Under the pieces are notes generated by a model. That model saw only the letters and a list, made by a program, of their open reading frames with translations. It was not told where the DNA came from and searched no databases. The position numbers and the translations under genes were made by a program. This document shows, piece by piece, positions 53,563-62,946 of a stretch of 64,000 nt of DNA (positions within the stretch are counted from its first letter, which is position 1; every line of letters begins with the position of its first letter). The stretch is from Demequina zhanjiangensis (GTDB lineage: Bacteria; Actinomycetota; Actinomycetes; Actinomycetales; Demequinaceae). Location of the stretch: the NCBI RefSeq assembly GCF_030418315.1, contig NZ_JAUHPV010000004.1:62001-126000 (forward strand), given 5' to 3'.

Positions 53563-53675
53563 GCCTTCCGCGGAGCGCGCTCGAGGCTGATCCCCGTACC
53601 CCCGCCGGGAGCGAGCCGTCCACAGGCGCGTCGTTCCTGTCGGGGCGGCGCGTGGGCTTCGGCATGATGGAGGGC

Positions 53676-55529
53676 ATGAAGGGGACCCTCCGCGCGCTCG
53701 CCGCGCTCATGCTCGCTCTCGTCTGGACCGGCACCGCCGCCTATGCGGCGAGCGACACCACCGGCAACCAGGTCACCAGGTGGGATGCGGTCTGGGATCT
53801 CCAGGCCGACGGCTCGGCCGAGGTGACGATCGACTTCGACTTCGACTTCGGCGATGACCCCGGGCATGGCCCCTACCTGACGTTCCCCACCGAGGTGGAC
53901 TACGGCGACGGAGTGCACACGCGCCTGTTCGACGTGCACGACATCAGGGTGGGAAGCCCCTCGGGAGCTCCGGCGCAGGCCTATGTGGACGAGTCGGGCG
54001 GCGCGGTCACCATCAGGATCGGCGACGAGGACGTGGACGACGTCTCGGGAACCCAGCGCTACGTCCTCGCCTTCACGGTGGATCACGTGATGAACGCCAC
54101 CACCGCGGCCGAGCTCGGCGGCGAGGGTGACCAGATCGTGCAGGACGAGCTGTTCACGAACGTCGTCGGCACCGACTGGACGATCCCCCTGTCGGACATC
54201 ACGGTGACGATCGAGTCCCCCGTGGAGGTCCTGGACCTCGTGTGCTGGGCCGGGGACGCCGGCTCCGACCAGCGGTGCGGATCCTCCGAGCATGAGGGGT
54301 CCTCGGCTGTGGTGACGCAGGAGCGGCTGGAGCCGTATCAGGGCCTCACCGTCGCGGTGGCGTATCCGCCCGGCAGCTTCGACACGACGCCGGAGCTCGT
54401 CGAGCGTCGGACGTTCGTCGGTTCCTTGGGCCTGGGCTGGTACACGGTTGGCGCGGCGGTGCTGCTGCTCGCGCTCGGCGTGGGCCTGGTGGTCCGGTAC
54501 CTGCGCCGCAACGGGCTCGACGTCGAGTACGACCAGGTGACGCCGGGGCTCGCGCCCACGCTCGGCGCGACGGCTCCCGTGCGGACGCGGGACAGGAAGG
54601 CTCCCGTCGCCGTGCAGTTCGAGCCGCCGGCGGGACTCCGCCCGGGGCTGCTGGGCACGCTGATCGACGAGAAGGCTGACACGCGTGACGTGACGGCGAC
54701 GATGATCGACCTCGCGGTGCGCGGCTATCTGTCGATCGAGCCTGTGGGCGACCTGGACAGCAAGGATGGCGACTTCACCCTCACCAGGCAGCGCGACGCC
54801 GATGGGGCTCTCGCGCCGTACGAGCGGCTGCTCTTCGACGCGCTGTTCGACGGGCGCGACGCCGTGACGCTCGACGACCTGCGCACCACGTTCGCGGAGG
54901 ACATGGAAAAGGTTCAGAAGTCGCTCTACGACGAGGTGACGGTCCGCGGCTGGTTCAAGGGTGATCCTCACAAGGCGCGGTCCAGGTGGGCCGGGCTCGG
55001 CGCTCTGCTTCTCCTCGCCGGCGTCGGCGTCACGGTGCTTCTCGCGCTGAGCGTGTCGCTCGGGGTGCTGGGGCTTCCGCTCGCGATCGTGGGCGTCGTC
55101 GTGCTCGCGACCACCGGGGTGGCGCCCGCCCGCACCGCCGAGGGGAGCCGCGTGCTCGCGCAGACCCGAGGCTTCGAGCTGTACCTCGCCACCGCGGAGG
55201 CGGACCAGATCCGCTTCGAGGAGGGCCATGACATCTTCTCGCGGTACCTCCCGTACGCGATCGCCTTCGGGCACACCGAGCGGTGGGTGTCGGTGTTCGA
55301 GAAGCTTGCCGCGAGAGGCGTCTCGCTGCCTGAACCCACCTGGTACCACGGCTACGCGTACGGGGCCTTCTGGATGTACTCGGCCGGCCTGTCGCACCGC
55401 ATCGAGAGGTTCGAGTCGCTGGCGTCGAATGCGCTCACGGCCCCCACTCCGGGCTCCTCCGGCGGGTCCGGCTTCTCGGGAGGCTCGGTCGGCGGCGGGT
55501 CCTTCGGCGGTGGTGGCGGCGGCTGGTGA
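53676..55529 (+). CDS. DUF2207 membrane protein
   Basis: About 617 aa. Signal peptide or N-terminal helix (TLRALAALMLALVWTGTAAY), extracytoplasmic DUF2207 domain (about 25-240), a membrane helix (about 250-275), a cytoplasmic winged-helix-like region, two more helices (about 440-475), and a C-terminal Gly-rich tail with Ser and Phe. This is the standard DUF2207 architecture, function unknown. Three possible in-frame starts (GTG 53652, ATG 53664, ATG 53676); the last leaves a good signal peptide, but the choice is uncertain. Confidence 0.8.
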   Translation: MKGTLRALAALMLALVWTGTAAYAASDTTGNQVTRWDAVWDLQADGSAEVTIDFDFDFGDDPGHGPYLTFPTEVDYGDGVHTRLFDVHDIRVGSPSGAPAQAYVDESGGAVTIRIGDEDVDDVSGTQRYVLAFTVDHVMNATTAAELGGEGDQIVQDELFTNVVGTDWTIPLSDITVTIESPVEVLDLVCWAGDAGSDQRCGSSEHEGSSAVVTQERLEPYQGLTVAVAYPPGSFDTTPELVERRTFVGSLGLGWYTVGAAVLLLALGVGLVVRYLRRNGLDVEYDQVTPGLAPTLGATAPVRTRDRKAPVAVQFEPPAGLRPGLLGTLIDEKADTRDVTATMIDLAVRGYLSIEPVGDLDSKDGDFTLTRQRDADGALAPYERLLFDALFDGRDAVTLDDLRTTFAEDMEKVQKSLYDEVTVRGWFKGDPHKARSRWAGLGALLLLAGVGVTVLLALSVSLGVLGLPLAIVGVVVLATTGVAPARTAEGSRVLAQTRGFELYLATAEADQIRFEEGHDIFSRYLPYAIAFGHTERWVSVFEKLAARGVSLPEPTWYHGYAYGAFWMYSAGLSHRIERFESLASNALTAPTPGSSGGSGFSGGSVGGGSFGGGGGGW

Positions 55530-55537
55530 CCCACACG

Positions 55538-55557
55538 CGTACCGCGGTTGCGGTACG
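55538..55557. promoter_or_regulatory. Inverted repeat CGTACCGC-N4-GCGGTACG
   Basis: Perfect 8-base arms with GGTT between, 90 bp before the MMPL start. Fits a response-regulator or TetR operator; it could also be the end of the DUF2207 transcript, whose stop is 9 bp upstream. Confidence 0.5.
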
Positions 55558-55604
55558 TGAGGTCACCGCGCATGGCCGATGACCGCTGACGGGGCTGATC
55601 CCTA

Positions 55605-55632
55605 CCTTCGAGAGGTACACCTCATTCGAAGG
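55605..55632. promoter_or_regulatory. Nested palindrome before the MMPL start
   Basis: CCTTCGA and TCGAAGG flank GAGGT-AC-ACCTC, forming a 28-base hairpin interrupted only by a two-base bulge. It ends where the ribosome binding site AAGGAAAGG begins, so it can act as an operator in DNA or block translation in RNA. Confidence 0.5.
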
Positions 55633-55646
55633 AAAGGACCATCCCC

Positions 55647-57824
55647 ATGTCCCGATTCGCCCGTTGGACGGCCAGGCATCGCATTGCCGTGGTCGTCGCC
55701 TGGGTACTGCTGCTCTTCGGGCTCGGCGGTGCCGCGGGAGCGGCCGGCGCCGCGTTCTCCGACGTCCCCGACATGCCCGACTCGGAGTCGGCCCGAGCCA
55801 TCGAGATGCTGTCGACCGTCGACGGCGTGGGCGGCACCACCGGCCACATCGTGTGGCAGGCCGACGGCTCCTCGATCGACGACCCTGCGGTCGTGTCGCA
55901 GGTCGATGCGATGCTCGACCGGGTCGCTGGCCTCGAGGGCGTGACCTCGGTCGTGTCTCCCTACGACGACCCGTCGGGCGCGCAGATCAGCGCCGAGACC
56001 GACACCGCCTTCGCCACGGTCGCCGTGACCGACGGCTTCGACATGGAGCAGGTCCGGGACGTGATCGAGGCGTCGGAGACGGACACGCTCCAGATCGAGA
56101 TGGGCGGTACGGCGCTCACCGCCGACCCTGGTGGCCAGCACGGAGCCGAGGTCATCGGCCTGATCGCCGCCCTGATCCTGCTGTACGCGATGTTCCGTGC
56201 CAAGCGCGCGGCCCTCCTCCCGCTGCTGACCGGCGTGGTGGGCGTCGTCGCCTCGATCCTTGTCGTGGTCCTCGGTGCGCACCTGTTCGACATCTCGGAG
56301 GACGCGATCACGATGGGCGCCCTGATCGGGCTCGGAGTGGGCATCGACTACTCGTTGTTCCTCACGCACCGCTTCAGGAAGGCTCTCGCGTCCGGGCGCT
56401 CTGTGGAGGACTCGATCGCTGAAGCCGTCGACACCTCCGGCCGATCGGTCGTGTTCGCAGGCATCACCGTGATGATCGCGCTTGTCGGCATGTTCCTGCT
56501 GGGCATGGCCATCCTCACCGCGATGGCGATCTCCGCGGCCGTCACCGTCCTGTTCACCGTGCTCGCCGCGATCACGCTCCTTCCTGCGCTGCTCGCGATG
56601 CTCGGCACGAAGGCGCTGTCGCGTCGTCAGCGGGCCGAGCTGGCCGAGTCCGGCGTCGCCTCGATGGGCCAGCCGCGCTTCGCGACCAGGTGGGTGACCA
56701 CGGTCCAGCGGGCACCGCGTCGCGCCGCTGTGGCGGCACTGCTCCTCGTGGGCATCGTGGCGGCACCGCTCACCCAGATGCACATCAGCCGGGCCGACGC
56801 GTCGGCCGACTCGGTGGGCACGCCGACGCGTGACTACTACGACCTGATGACGCCCGCCTTCGGCGCTGGGATCGACGCGCAGGTCGTGGTCGTCGCGGAC
56901 ATCACCGGCGGCGGTGCTGCCGACGCCTTCGACCAGCTGGTCGCTGAGCTTCCCGCGCTCGACGACGTGGCGTCGGTGCAGGCGGCTCCCGCGGGCATGC
57001 TCGGCGACGTGGCGATCGCTGCAGTGACGCCCACGACGAGCGCCCAGATGCAGGAGACGGAGGATCTTGTCAACGAGATCCGCGACGTCCTGGCCCCCGA
57101 GGCTGCAGCCGCAGCCGACATCGACGTCCTCGTCACCGGGACGACGGCCGCGAACATGGACATCGCGGAGGGCCTGCTCGGCAACCTGCCGACCTACCTG
57201 CTCGCGATCTCGGTCCTCGGGTTCCTGCTGCTCGCGGTGGCGTTCCGCAGCTTCATGGTGCCGCTGCTCGGTGTGCTGACGAACCTGCTCAGCATCGGTG
57301 TGGGCATCGGCGCGGCGGTCGCCGTCTTCCAGTTCGGCTGGGGCAGCTCGATCTTCGGAGTGGGCGGCGGAGCGCCGATCATCTACATGGTGCCCGTGCT
57401 CGTGGCGGGCGTGGTCTTCGGGCTCGCGATGGACTACCAGGTGTTCCTGGTGTCGCGGATGCACGAGGAGTGGACCAGGACGGGCGACCACCGCCGCGCG
57501 GTGCGCGTGGGCGGTTCCGACACGGCCAAGGTGATCGCCGCGGCCGCGCTGATCATGGTGTCGGTGTTCGCCTCCTTCGCCTTCAGCGGTGACCGGATCG
57601 TCTCGGCGATCGGTGTGGCGCTGGGAGTGGCGGTCCTGCTCGACGCGTTCGCTGTCCGCCTGACTCTCATGCCGGCGCTGATGACGCTGATCGGCGAGCG
57701 TACCTGGTCGTATCCTGGCTGGGCCGAGCGCATCTCGCCTCACGTCTCGGTGGAGGGCGCCGCGCATGATGACGCCGACGAGGCGGACCTTGAGCCCGCC
57801 CTGGTGGGCGCTCGCCAGCGCTGA
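55647..57824 (+). CDS. MMPL-family RND transporter
   Basis: 725 aa with two repeats, each a first helix, an extracytoplasmic domain and five further helices. ALIGLGVGIDYSLFLTHRFRK and VFGLAMDYQVFLVSRMHEE are the paired D-Y motifs of the MMPL proton relay. Exports lipids, glycolipids or drugs in actinobacteria. Followed after 17 bp by a kinase gene and then its response regulator, so expression is likely controlled by that system. Confidence 0.92.
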   Translation: MSRFARWTARHRIAVVVAWVLLLFGLGGAAGAAGAAFSDVPDMPDSESARAIEMLSTVDGVGGTTGHIVWQADGSSIDDPAVVSQVDAMLDRVAGLEGVTSVVSPYDDPSGAQISAETDTAFATVAVTDGFDMEQVRDVIEASETDTLQIEMGGTALTADPGGQHGAEVIGLIAALILLYAMFRAKRAALLPLLTGVVGVVASILVVVLGAHLFDISEDAITMGALIGLGVGIDYSLFLTHRFRKALASGRSVEDSIAEAVDTSGRSVVFAGITVMIALVGMFLLGMAILTAMAISAAVTVLFTVLAAITLLPALLAMLGTKALSRRQRAELAESGVASMGQPRFATRWVTTVQRAPRRAAVAALLLVGIVAAPLTQMHISRADASADSVGTPTRDYYDLMTPAFGAGIDAQVVVVADITGGGAADAFDQLVAELPALDDVASVQAAPAGMLGDVAIAAVTPTTSAQMQETEDLVNEIRDVLAPEAAAAADIDVLVTGTTAANMDIAEGLLGNLPTYLLAISVLGFLLLAVAFRSFMVPLLGVLTNLLSIGVGIGAAVAVFQFGWGSSIFGVGGGAPIIYMVPVLVAGVVFGLAMDYQVFLVSRMHEEWTRTGDHRRAVRVGGSDTAKVIAAAALIMVSVFASFAFSGDRIVSAIGVALGVAVLLDAFAVRLTLMPALMTLIGERTWSYPGWAERISPHVSVEGAAHDDADEADLEPALVGARQR

Positions 57825-57841
57825 GGTCTCGAGGAGGAACG

Positions 57842-59071
57842 ATGAACCGCACGCCGCGTGAGCTCGCGGCCCGTGTGATCCAGGGCTCGGCCCGGGTGGG
57901 ATCCCCCACCCGGGCCGAGGTCGCGCTCACCATCGGGGGCTTCGCCGCCGCTGTCGCGCTCTCGGTGATCCCGTGGCATCAGGGGGCGGACACCGTCGCG
58001 CTGATGGTGAGGACGCTTGTGCTGGTGGGGCTCGTCCTGCCGTGGCGCACGTGGGCGCCGTCCGTGGTCCTGGTGGCCGTCGCGGGGATCGAGTTGTGGC
58101 ATGTGGCGTCGATCGCGGCGATCGCCGGGGACGCGCCGGACGGCCTGTCGATAGCCCTGTACCTGCCGGCACCGGTCGGCACGATGCTTGCCGCGTACAC
58201 CCTCGGTCGGCGTGCCTCGAGGGTGCGCGCCTGGGTGCTCGCGAGCGCCGCGGGGCTCGCTCTGGCGATCGCAGCGCATGCGTGGGGCGCCGCGCCTGAG
58301 CCGGGCGTCGACGTGCTGATGCTCAACACGATCGTGCTGGCGACGGGGATCGGAGTCGCGCTTGACGCGCGTGCTGCTCGGTTGGCCCATAAGGAGGCCT
58401 GGCGGGAGGAGGAGCGGCGCCGCGCCGTCGAGGACGAGCGGTTGCGGATCGCGCGCGAGCTCCACGACGTGCTCGCCCACAATCTGACGTTGGTCAATGC
58501 GCAGGCGTCGGTCGCGGAGTATCTGCTTCCGACTGATGCAGAGGCGGCCGCGAAGGCGCTGCATGGCGTGAGCGTCCATACCCGTCAGGCGCTCGAGGAG
58601 GTTCGCGCGACCATCGGGGTGCTGCGTTCCGGCGATGAGGACGAAGGCGAGGGCGGGGGCGAGGGGCTCAGGCCTGCGCCCACGCTGTCCCGTGTGGACG
58701 AGCTCGTGCGAGACCACGAGGCCGGCGGGGGAGCGGTGACCCTTCAGACGCGCGGCGTGCCAGGGCATCTGTCCGCGTCGGCGGATGCGGCGGGCTACCG
58801 CATCGTCCAGGAGGCGTTGACGAATGCGCGCAAGCATGCCCCGGGGCTGCCCGTCTCGATCGAGATCGAATGGGACGTCGATGCGGTGCGGGTCGCCGTG
58901 ACGAATCCCGTGAGCCAGGAGCAGCCTGCGGCGACCTCAGGTGGCTTCGGGCTGGTGGGGATGGCGGAGCGGGCGCGGGCGGCAGGGGGTTCCTTGACCA
59001 CGGGGTTGAGGCCGCGCATAGGCTTCGTGGTCGAGGTACGTCTGCCGCGGGCCAAGGAGGAGGAGTCATGA
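57842..59071 (+). CDS. NarL-type sensor histidine kinase
   Basis: 409 aa. Four to five N-terminal membrane helices (about 25-165) with little outside the membrane, HisKA_3 dimerisation domain with phosphoacceptor His208 in RELHDVLAHNLT, and a HATPase domain (about 310-405) with GFGLVGMAERARAAGGSL. Pairs with the overlapping LuxR-type regulator. Short loops suggest it senses membrane or cell-envelope stress. Confidence 0.92.
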   Translation: MNRTPRELAARVIQGSARVGSPTRAEVALTIGGFAAAVALSVIPWHQGADTVALMVRTLVLVGLVLPWRTWAPSVVLVAVAGIELWHVASIAAIAGDAPDGLSIALYLPAPVGTMLAAYTLGRRASRVRAWVLASAAGLALAIAAHAWGAAPEPGVDVLMLNTIVLATGIGVALDARAARLAHKEAWREEERRRAVEDERLRIARELHDVLAHNLTLVNAQASVAEYLLPTDAEAAAKALHGVSVHTRQALEEVRATIGVLRSGDEDEGEGGGEGLRPAPTLSRVDELVRDHEAGGGAVTLQTRGVPGHLSASADAAGYRIVQEALTNARKHAPGLPVSIEIEWDVDAVRVAVTNPVSQEQPAATSGGFGLVGMAERARAAGGSLTTGLRPRIGFVVEVRLPRAKEEES

Positions 59072-59724
59072 CCATCCGAGTGGTGCTTGCTGACGATCAG
59101 GCGTTGCTGAGGGGCACCTTCACACTTCTGCTGAACGCCGTGGAGGACATCGAGGTCGTGGGCGAGGCCTCGGACGGCGAGGAGGCGGTGGCCGTGGTGC
59201 GGTCGGCGCGGCCCGACGTGGTGGTGATGGATCTGCGCATGCCGCGCAAGGATGGCGTCGCTGCGACCGAGGAGATCGCGTCGGATCCGGATCTGGCGCA
59301 CACGAAGGTGCTTGTGCTGACCACCTTCGAGACGGAGGAGCTGGTCCTGGCCGCGCTGCGTGCGGGAGCGAGCGGGTTCCTTGGCAAGGGGGTGAGCCCC
59401 GCCGACCTGATCGAGGCGATCCGGACGACGGCGGACGGCGAGCGGCTGCTGTCCCCGGCGGCGACGCGGGCGCTGATCGAACGGGTCGTCGATGACGGTC
59501 CGCGACGCCCGCGGCGCGATGTCTCGGGGCTGTCGGAGCTGACGGAGCGCGAGCGGGAGCTCGTGGCGCTCGCGGCGGAGGGGCTGTCGAATGAGGAGAT
59601 CGCGGCGAGGCTGGTGATCAGCCCGGCGACGGTGAAGACGCACATCAACCGCGCGATGATGAAGCTGGGTGCGAGGGATCGCGCCCAGCTGGTGGTCTTC
59701 GCGTACGACGCGGGGCTCGCCTAG
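59068..59724 (+). CDS. NarL/LuxR-family response regulator
   Basis: 218 aa: receiver domain with Asp55 in VVVMDLRMPRKDG and C-terminal LuxR helix-turn-helix (LTERERELVALAAEGLSNEE, then SPATVKTHINRAMMKL). Start ATG 59068 overlaps the kinase stop (ATGA) and follows AGGAGGAG. Likely target: the MMPL promoter with its inverted repeats at 55538-55557 and 55605-55632. Confidence 0.94.
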   Translation: MTIRVVLADDQALLRGTFTLLLNAVEDIEVVGEASDGEEAVAVVRSARPDVVVMDLRMPRKDGVAATEEIASDPDLAHTKVLVLTTFETEELVLAALRAGASGFLGKGVSPADLIEAIRTTADGERLLSPAATRALIERVVDDGPRRPRRDVSGLSELTERERELVALAAEGLSNEEIAARLVISPATVKTHINRAMMKLGARDRAQLVVFAYDAGLA

Positions 59725-59750
59725 GCGGAGCGGTCGGTCGCGGCGCTCGC

Positions 59751-60440
59751 TCAGCGACTCTCGTCGGGCGCCGGCAGCTCGAAGGCGGACGCGAGGACCT
59801 GCGCGAAGAGCGTGGGCATGTCGATCTCGCCGGGGTGAAGCGCGTTGTAGGTCTCGAGGCCCTCCTGCGCGGCGATGACGGCGACGGCGCGCTGCTCGGG
59901 GGTGAGAGGGTCGTCGGTCCCGCCGTTGGCGGCGCGGCCGCGCTCGATGGTGTGCGCGAGGATGTCGCGCAGGGTGTCGTGGCGCTCCTGGAGCACTGCG
60001 CGTGCCGGGTGGTTGGCCGATCCTGCCTCGGCGGTGAGCAGTGACAGGAGCTGGACGAGTCCAGGGGAGTCGAGGTTGCGGCGGGCGTTGGCGGCGAGCG
60101 AGTCGGCGATCGTCTGGACGGGCAGGCTGCGCATCATCTCGAGTGCCTCGCCGACGCCCTGCATGCCCTCGGGGAGCCCGCGGGTGTCGTGCCACTCGAT
60201 CACGGCGAGCAGTAGGGCGGTCTTGTTGCCGAAGTGGTGGATGAGCGTCGAGTGGTCGATCCCTGCCTCGCGTGCGATGGATCGCAGTGAGGCGCCGTAG
60301 AAGCCCTTCTCGGCGAAGGCGTCGGCGGCGCGCTCGACGATGGCCTGCTTGGTGACGCGACCCTTGGCGTATCCCTCGGGTCGCGCGGGCGATGCCGCTG
60401 CCGGCGCTGTCTCTCTGTCCACCCCTGAATGGTGCCACAT
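59751..60440 (-). CDS. TetR-family regulator divergent from GH3 genes
   Basis: 229 aa. After an Ala/Pro-rich N-terminus of about 28 residues comes the TetR helix-turn-helix (QAIVERAADAFAEKGFYGAS, then IDHSTLIHHFGNKTAL) and a helical ligand domain. Divergent from the cytosolic GH3 gene with 43 bp between starts, in which a perfect 16-bp palindrome lies. Most likely represses the GH3 pair and itself, released by a sugar or glycoside signal. A GTG at 60422 is an alternative start. Confidence 0.88.
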   Translation of the reverse strand: MWHHSGVDRETAPAAASPARPEGYAKGRVTKQAIVERAADAFAEKGFYGASLRSIAREAGIDHSTLIHHFGNKTALLLAVIEWHDTRGLPEGMQGVGEALEMMRSLPVQTIADSLAANARRNLDSPGLVQLLSLLTAEAGSANHPARAVLQERHDTLRDILAHTIERGRAANGGTDDPLTPEQRAVAVIAAQEGLETYNALHPGEIDMPTLFAQVLASAFELPAPDESR

Positions 60441-60446
60441 TCAAAG

Positions 60447-60462
60447 TCCACCACGTGGTGGA
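60447..60462. promoter_or_regulatory. Perfect 16-bp palindrome, TetR operator
   Basis: TCCACCACGTGGTGGA between divergent start codons. It covers the expected -35 area of the GH3 promoter, whose -10 TATCAT is at 60471-60476, so a bound dimer should block it. Only 6 bp from the TetR start. Confidence 0.75.
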
Positions 60463-60483
60463 GGTTGAGGTATCATTCTCAAC

Positions 60484-62916
60484 ATGGCCAACGTCGACCG
60501 TCGCGCAGGCACCCGCACTCAGATGACCCTTCACGAGAAGGCGTCGCTCATGTCGGGCGCGAACTTCTGGAACACCAAGCCGCTCGAGCGGCTCGGCGTG
60601 CCGAGCATCATGCTCACCGACGGCCCCCACGGACTCCGCAAGCAGGGCGGCGCCGCCGATCACCTCGGCCTCAACGCAAGCATCCCCGCCACGTGCTTCC
60701 CGCCGGCCGCCACCCTCGCCAACACCTGGGACCGCGACCTGATCGAGCAGGTGGGCCGCGCGCTCGGCACCGAGGCGGCCGCCGAGGACGTCAGCGTCCT
60801 GCTCGGCCCCGGCCTCAACATCAAGCGCAACCCGCTCGGAGGTCGCAGCTTCGAGTACTTCTCCGAGGACCCGCTCGTCTCGGGGACCCTGGCAGGCGCT
60901 CTCGCCCGGGGCATCCAGTCCCAGGGCGTCTCCGCGTGCCTCAAGCACTTCGCGGTCAACAGCCAGGAGACCCACCGCATGAGCGTCGACGAGATCGTCG
61001 ACGAGCGTGCCCTGCACGAGCTCTACCTCGAGGGCTTCAGGATCGCGCTCGCCGAGAGCGATGCCTGGTCCGTCATGACCTCCTACAACAAGGTCAACGG
61101 CGTCTACGCGAACGAGAACCACGCGTTGCTCGAGCGCACGCTGCGGGGTCGCTGGGGCTTCGACGGGCTCATCGTCACCGACTGGGGTGGCAACAACGAC
61201 AGGGTCGCCGGCCTCCGCGCGGGCAACGCCCTCGAGATGCCGTCGACCTCGGGCGTCACCGACCAGGAGATCGTCGCCGCCGTCGACGCAGGGCACCTCG
61301 AGGAGAGCGTCCTCGACGCCCGCGTCGACGAGCTGCTCACCCTGATCGACCGGACCTCAGGCCGCTCCGACGCCGCCTCCGCCGATCACGACGCCCACCA
61401 CGCGCTCGCGATCGAGGCCGCACGACGCGCGGTCGTCCTCCTGCGCCACGAGAACGACGTCCTTCCCCTCGGTCCGTCCAGCGGCCGCGTCGCCGTGATC
61501 GGAGACTTCGCGCGTACCCCGCGCTACCAGGGTGCGGGCAGCTCGCTCGTGAACCCCACCCGGCTCGACTCCGCGCTCGACGCGCTCCGGGAGACCGGGC
61601 TGGACATCGTCGGCTACGAGCCCGGCTTCAGCCGCATGGACGGGCCGTCGAAGCGGCGTCGCCGTCGGGCCCTCGCGCTCGCACAGCGTGCCGACGTCAC
61701 CGTGCTCTTCCTGGGACTCGACGAGTCCGCCGAGGCCGAGGCGGTGGACCGCACGCACATGCGGCTCGCGGACAACCAGCTCGCGCTCGTGAGGGAGCTC
61801 ACCCGCGCAGGCACGCGCGTGATCGTCGTGCTGGCGGGCGGCGCCCCCGTCGAGCTCCCGTTCGCCGACTCGGTCGAGGCGATCCTGCACGGCTACCTCC
61901 CGGGGCAGGGTGGCGGCCGTGCCATCGCCGACGTGCTCACCGGCGAGGTGAACCCCAGCGGGAGGCTCGCGGAGACCTACCCCCTCCAGTACGAGGACGT
62001 CCCGTCGTCCGCGTCCTTCGGCCGCACCGAGGCCACGTCGGAGCATCGCGAGAGCATCTACCTGGGCTATCGCTACTTCGACAAGGTCGGCATGGAGGTG
62101 CGCTACCCGTTCGGGCACGGCCTGTCCTACACGGCCTTCGCCTACTCGGACCTCCGAGTCGACCGAGACGGCGTCCGCGTGACGGTCACCAACACAGGCG
62201 AGCGCGCAGGCGTCGAGACCGTGCAGGTCTACGTCGAGGCCCCCGACGCGGGGCTTGGTCAGTTCCGTGCTCCGCGCGAGCTTCGTGGCTTCGCCAAGGT
62301 CGCGCTCGACGTGGGGGAGAGCGCCGAGGTTGAGATCGCCTTCGCGGACCACGCCTTCGAGGTCTTCGACGTCGAGTCCTCCGACTGGAGGGCCGTGGGC
62401 GGCGAGTACACGGTCCACGTCGGCGCGTCGTCGCGCGACCTTCGACTGAGCGAGGCGCTCGTCGTGACCGGCGCCCCGATGCCGACGGTCAGCGTCGACG
62501 TGCTGCCTCACTACATCGTGGGGACGGTCGAGCACGTGGACGCCACCGAGTTCGAGGCGCTGCTCGGGCGCCCGCTGCCGCCGAGTGACTGGCCCACCGG
62601 TGTGCCGCTCACGAGGGACGACATCATCGCCCAGACGCAGGGGCGCGGAGGCTTCGCGGGCTTCCTCCACTGGGTCATCACGGCCGCGGGCAAGGTGCTG
62701 ATGCGCCTGCGCATGCCGCTCGCCGCCAACAACACGAACTTCGCGCTCGACATGCCCTTCAGGTCTGTCGCGCGCCTGAGCGGGGGAGCGGCCGACGACG
62801 ACATGGTCGACGGCCTCCTGCTCATGGTCAACGGACAGTTCTGGCGCGGCCTGCGCCGGACCGCGACCGCATGGCGCGCGCTGCGCCGACGCACGCGCGC
62901 TGCACACCGCCGCTGA
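60484..62916 (+). CDS. Cytosolic GH3 beta-glycosidase (second)
   Basis: 810-aa paralogue of the gene at 3378, same order: barrel with GPHGLRKQ, KHFAVNSQETHR and GLIVTDWGGN (Asp233 the expected nucleophile), alpha/beta sandwich (about 315-530), fibronectin-III-like domain (about 535-650), and the same type of C-terminal extension (about 680-810, with ALDMPFRSVARLSGGA matching NMPFRALAKMTNGA of the paralogue). No signal peptide. TATCAT ends 7 bases before the ATG and no ribosome binding site is seen, so the mRNA may be leaderless. Confidence 0.9.
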   Translation: MANVDRRAGTRTQMTLHEKASLMSGANFWNTKPLERLGVPSIMLTDGPHGLRKQGGAADHLGLNASIPATCFPPAATLANTWDRDLIEQVGRALGTEAAAEDVSVLLGPGLNIKRNPLGGRSFEYFSEDPLVSGTLAGALARGIQSQGVSACLKHFAVNSQETHRMSVDEIVDERALHELYLEGFRIALAESDAWSVMTSYNKVNGVYANENHALLERTLRGRWGFDGLIVTDWGGNNDRVAGLRAGNALEMPSTSGVTDQEIVAAVDAGHLEESVLDARVDELLTLIDRTSGRSDAASADHDAHHALAIEAARRAVVLLRHENDVLPLGPSSGRVAVIGDFARTPRYQGAGSSLVNPTRLDSALDALRETGLDIVGYEPGFSRMDGPSKRRRRRALALAQRADVTVLFLGLDESAEAEAVDRTHMRLADNQLALVRELTRAGTRVIVVLAGGAPVELPFADSVEAILHGYLPGQGGGRAIADVLTGEVNPSGRLAETYPLQYEDVPSSASFGRTEATSEHRESIYLGYRYFDKVGMEVRYPFGHGLSYTAFAYSDLRVDRDGVRVTVTNTGERAGVETVQVYVEAPDAGLGQFRAPRELRGFAKVALDVGESAEVEIAFADHAFEVFDVESSDWRAVGGEYTVHVGASSRDLRLSEALVVTGAPMPTVSVDVLPHYIVGTVEHVDATEFEALLGRPLPPSDWPTGVPLTRDDIIAQTQGRGGFAGFLHWVITAAGKVLMRLRMPLAANNTNFALDMPFRSVARLSGGAADDDMVDGLLLMVNGQFWRGLRRTATAWRALRRRTRAAHRR

Positions 62917-62946
62917 ACGCGGCCCCACCGAGAAGCCGAGAGGAAC

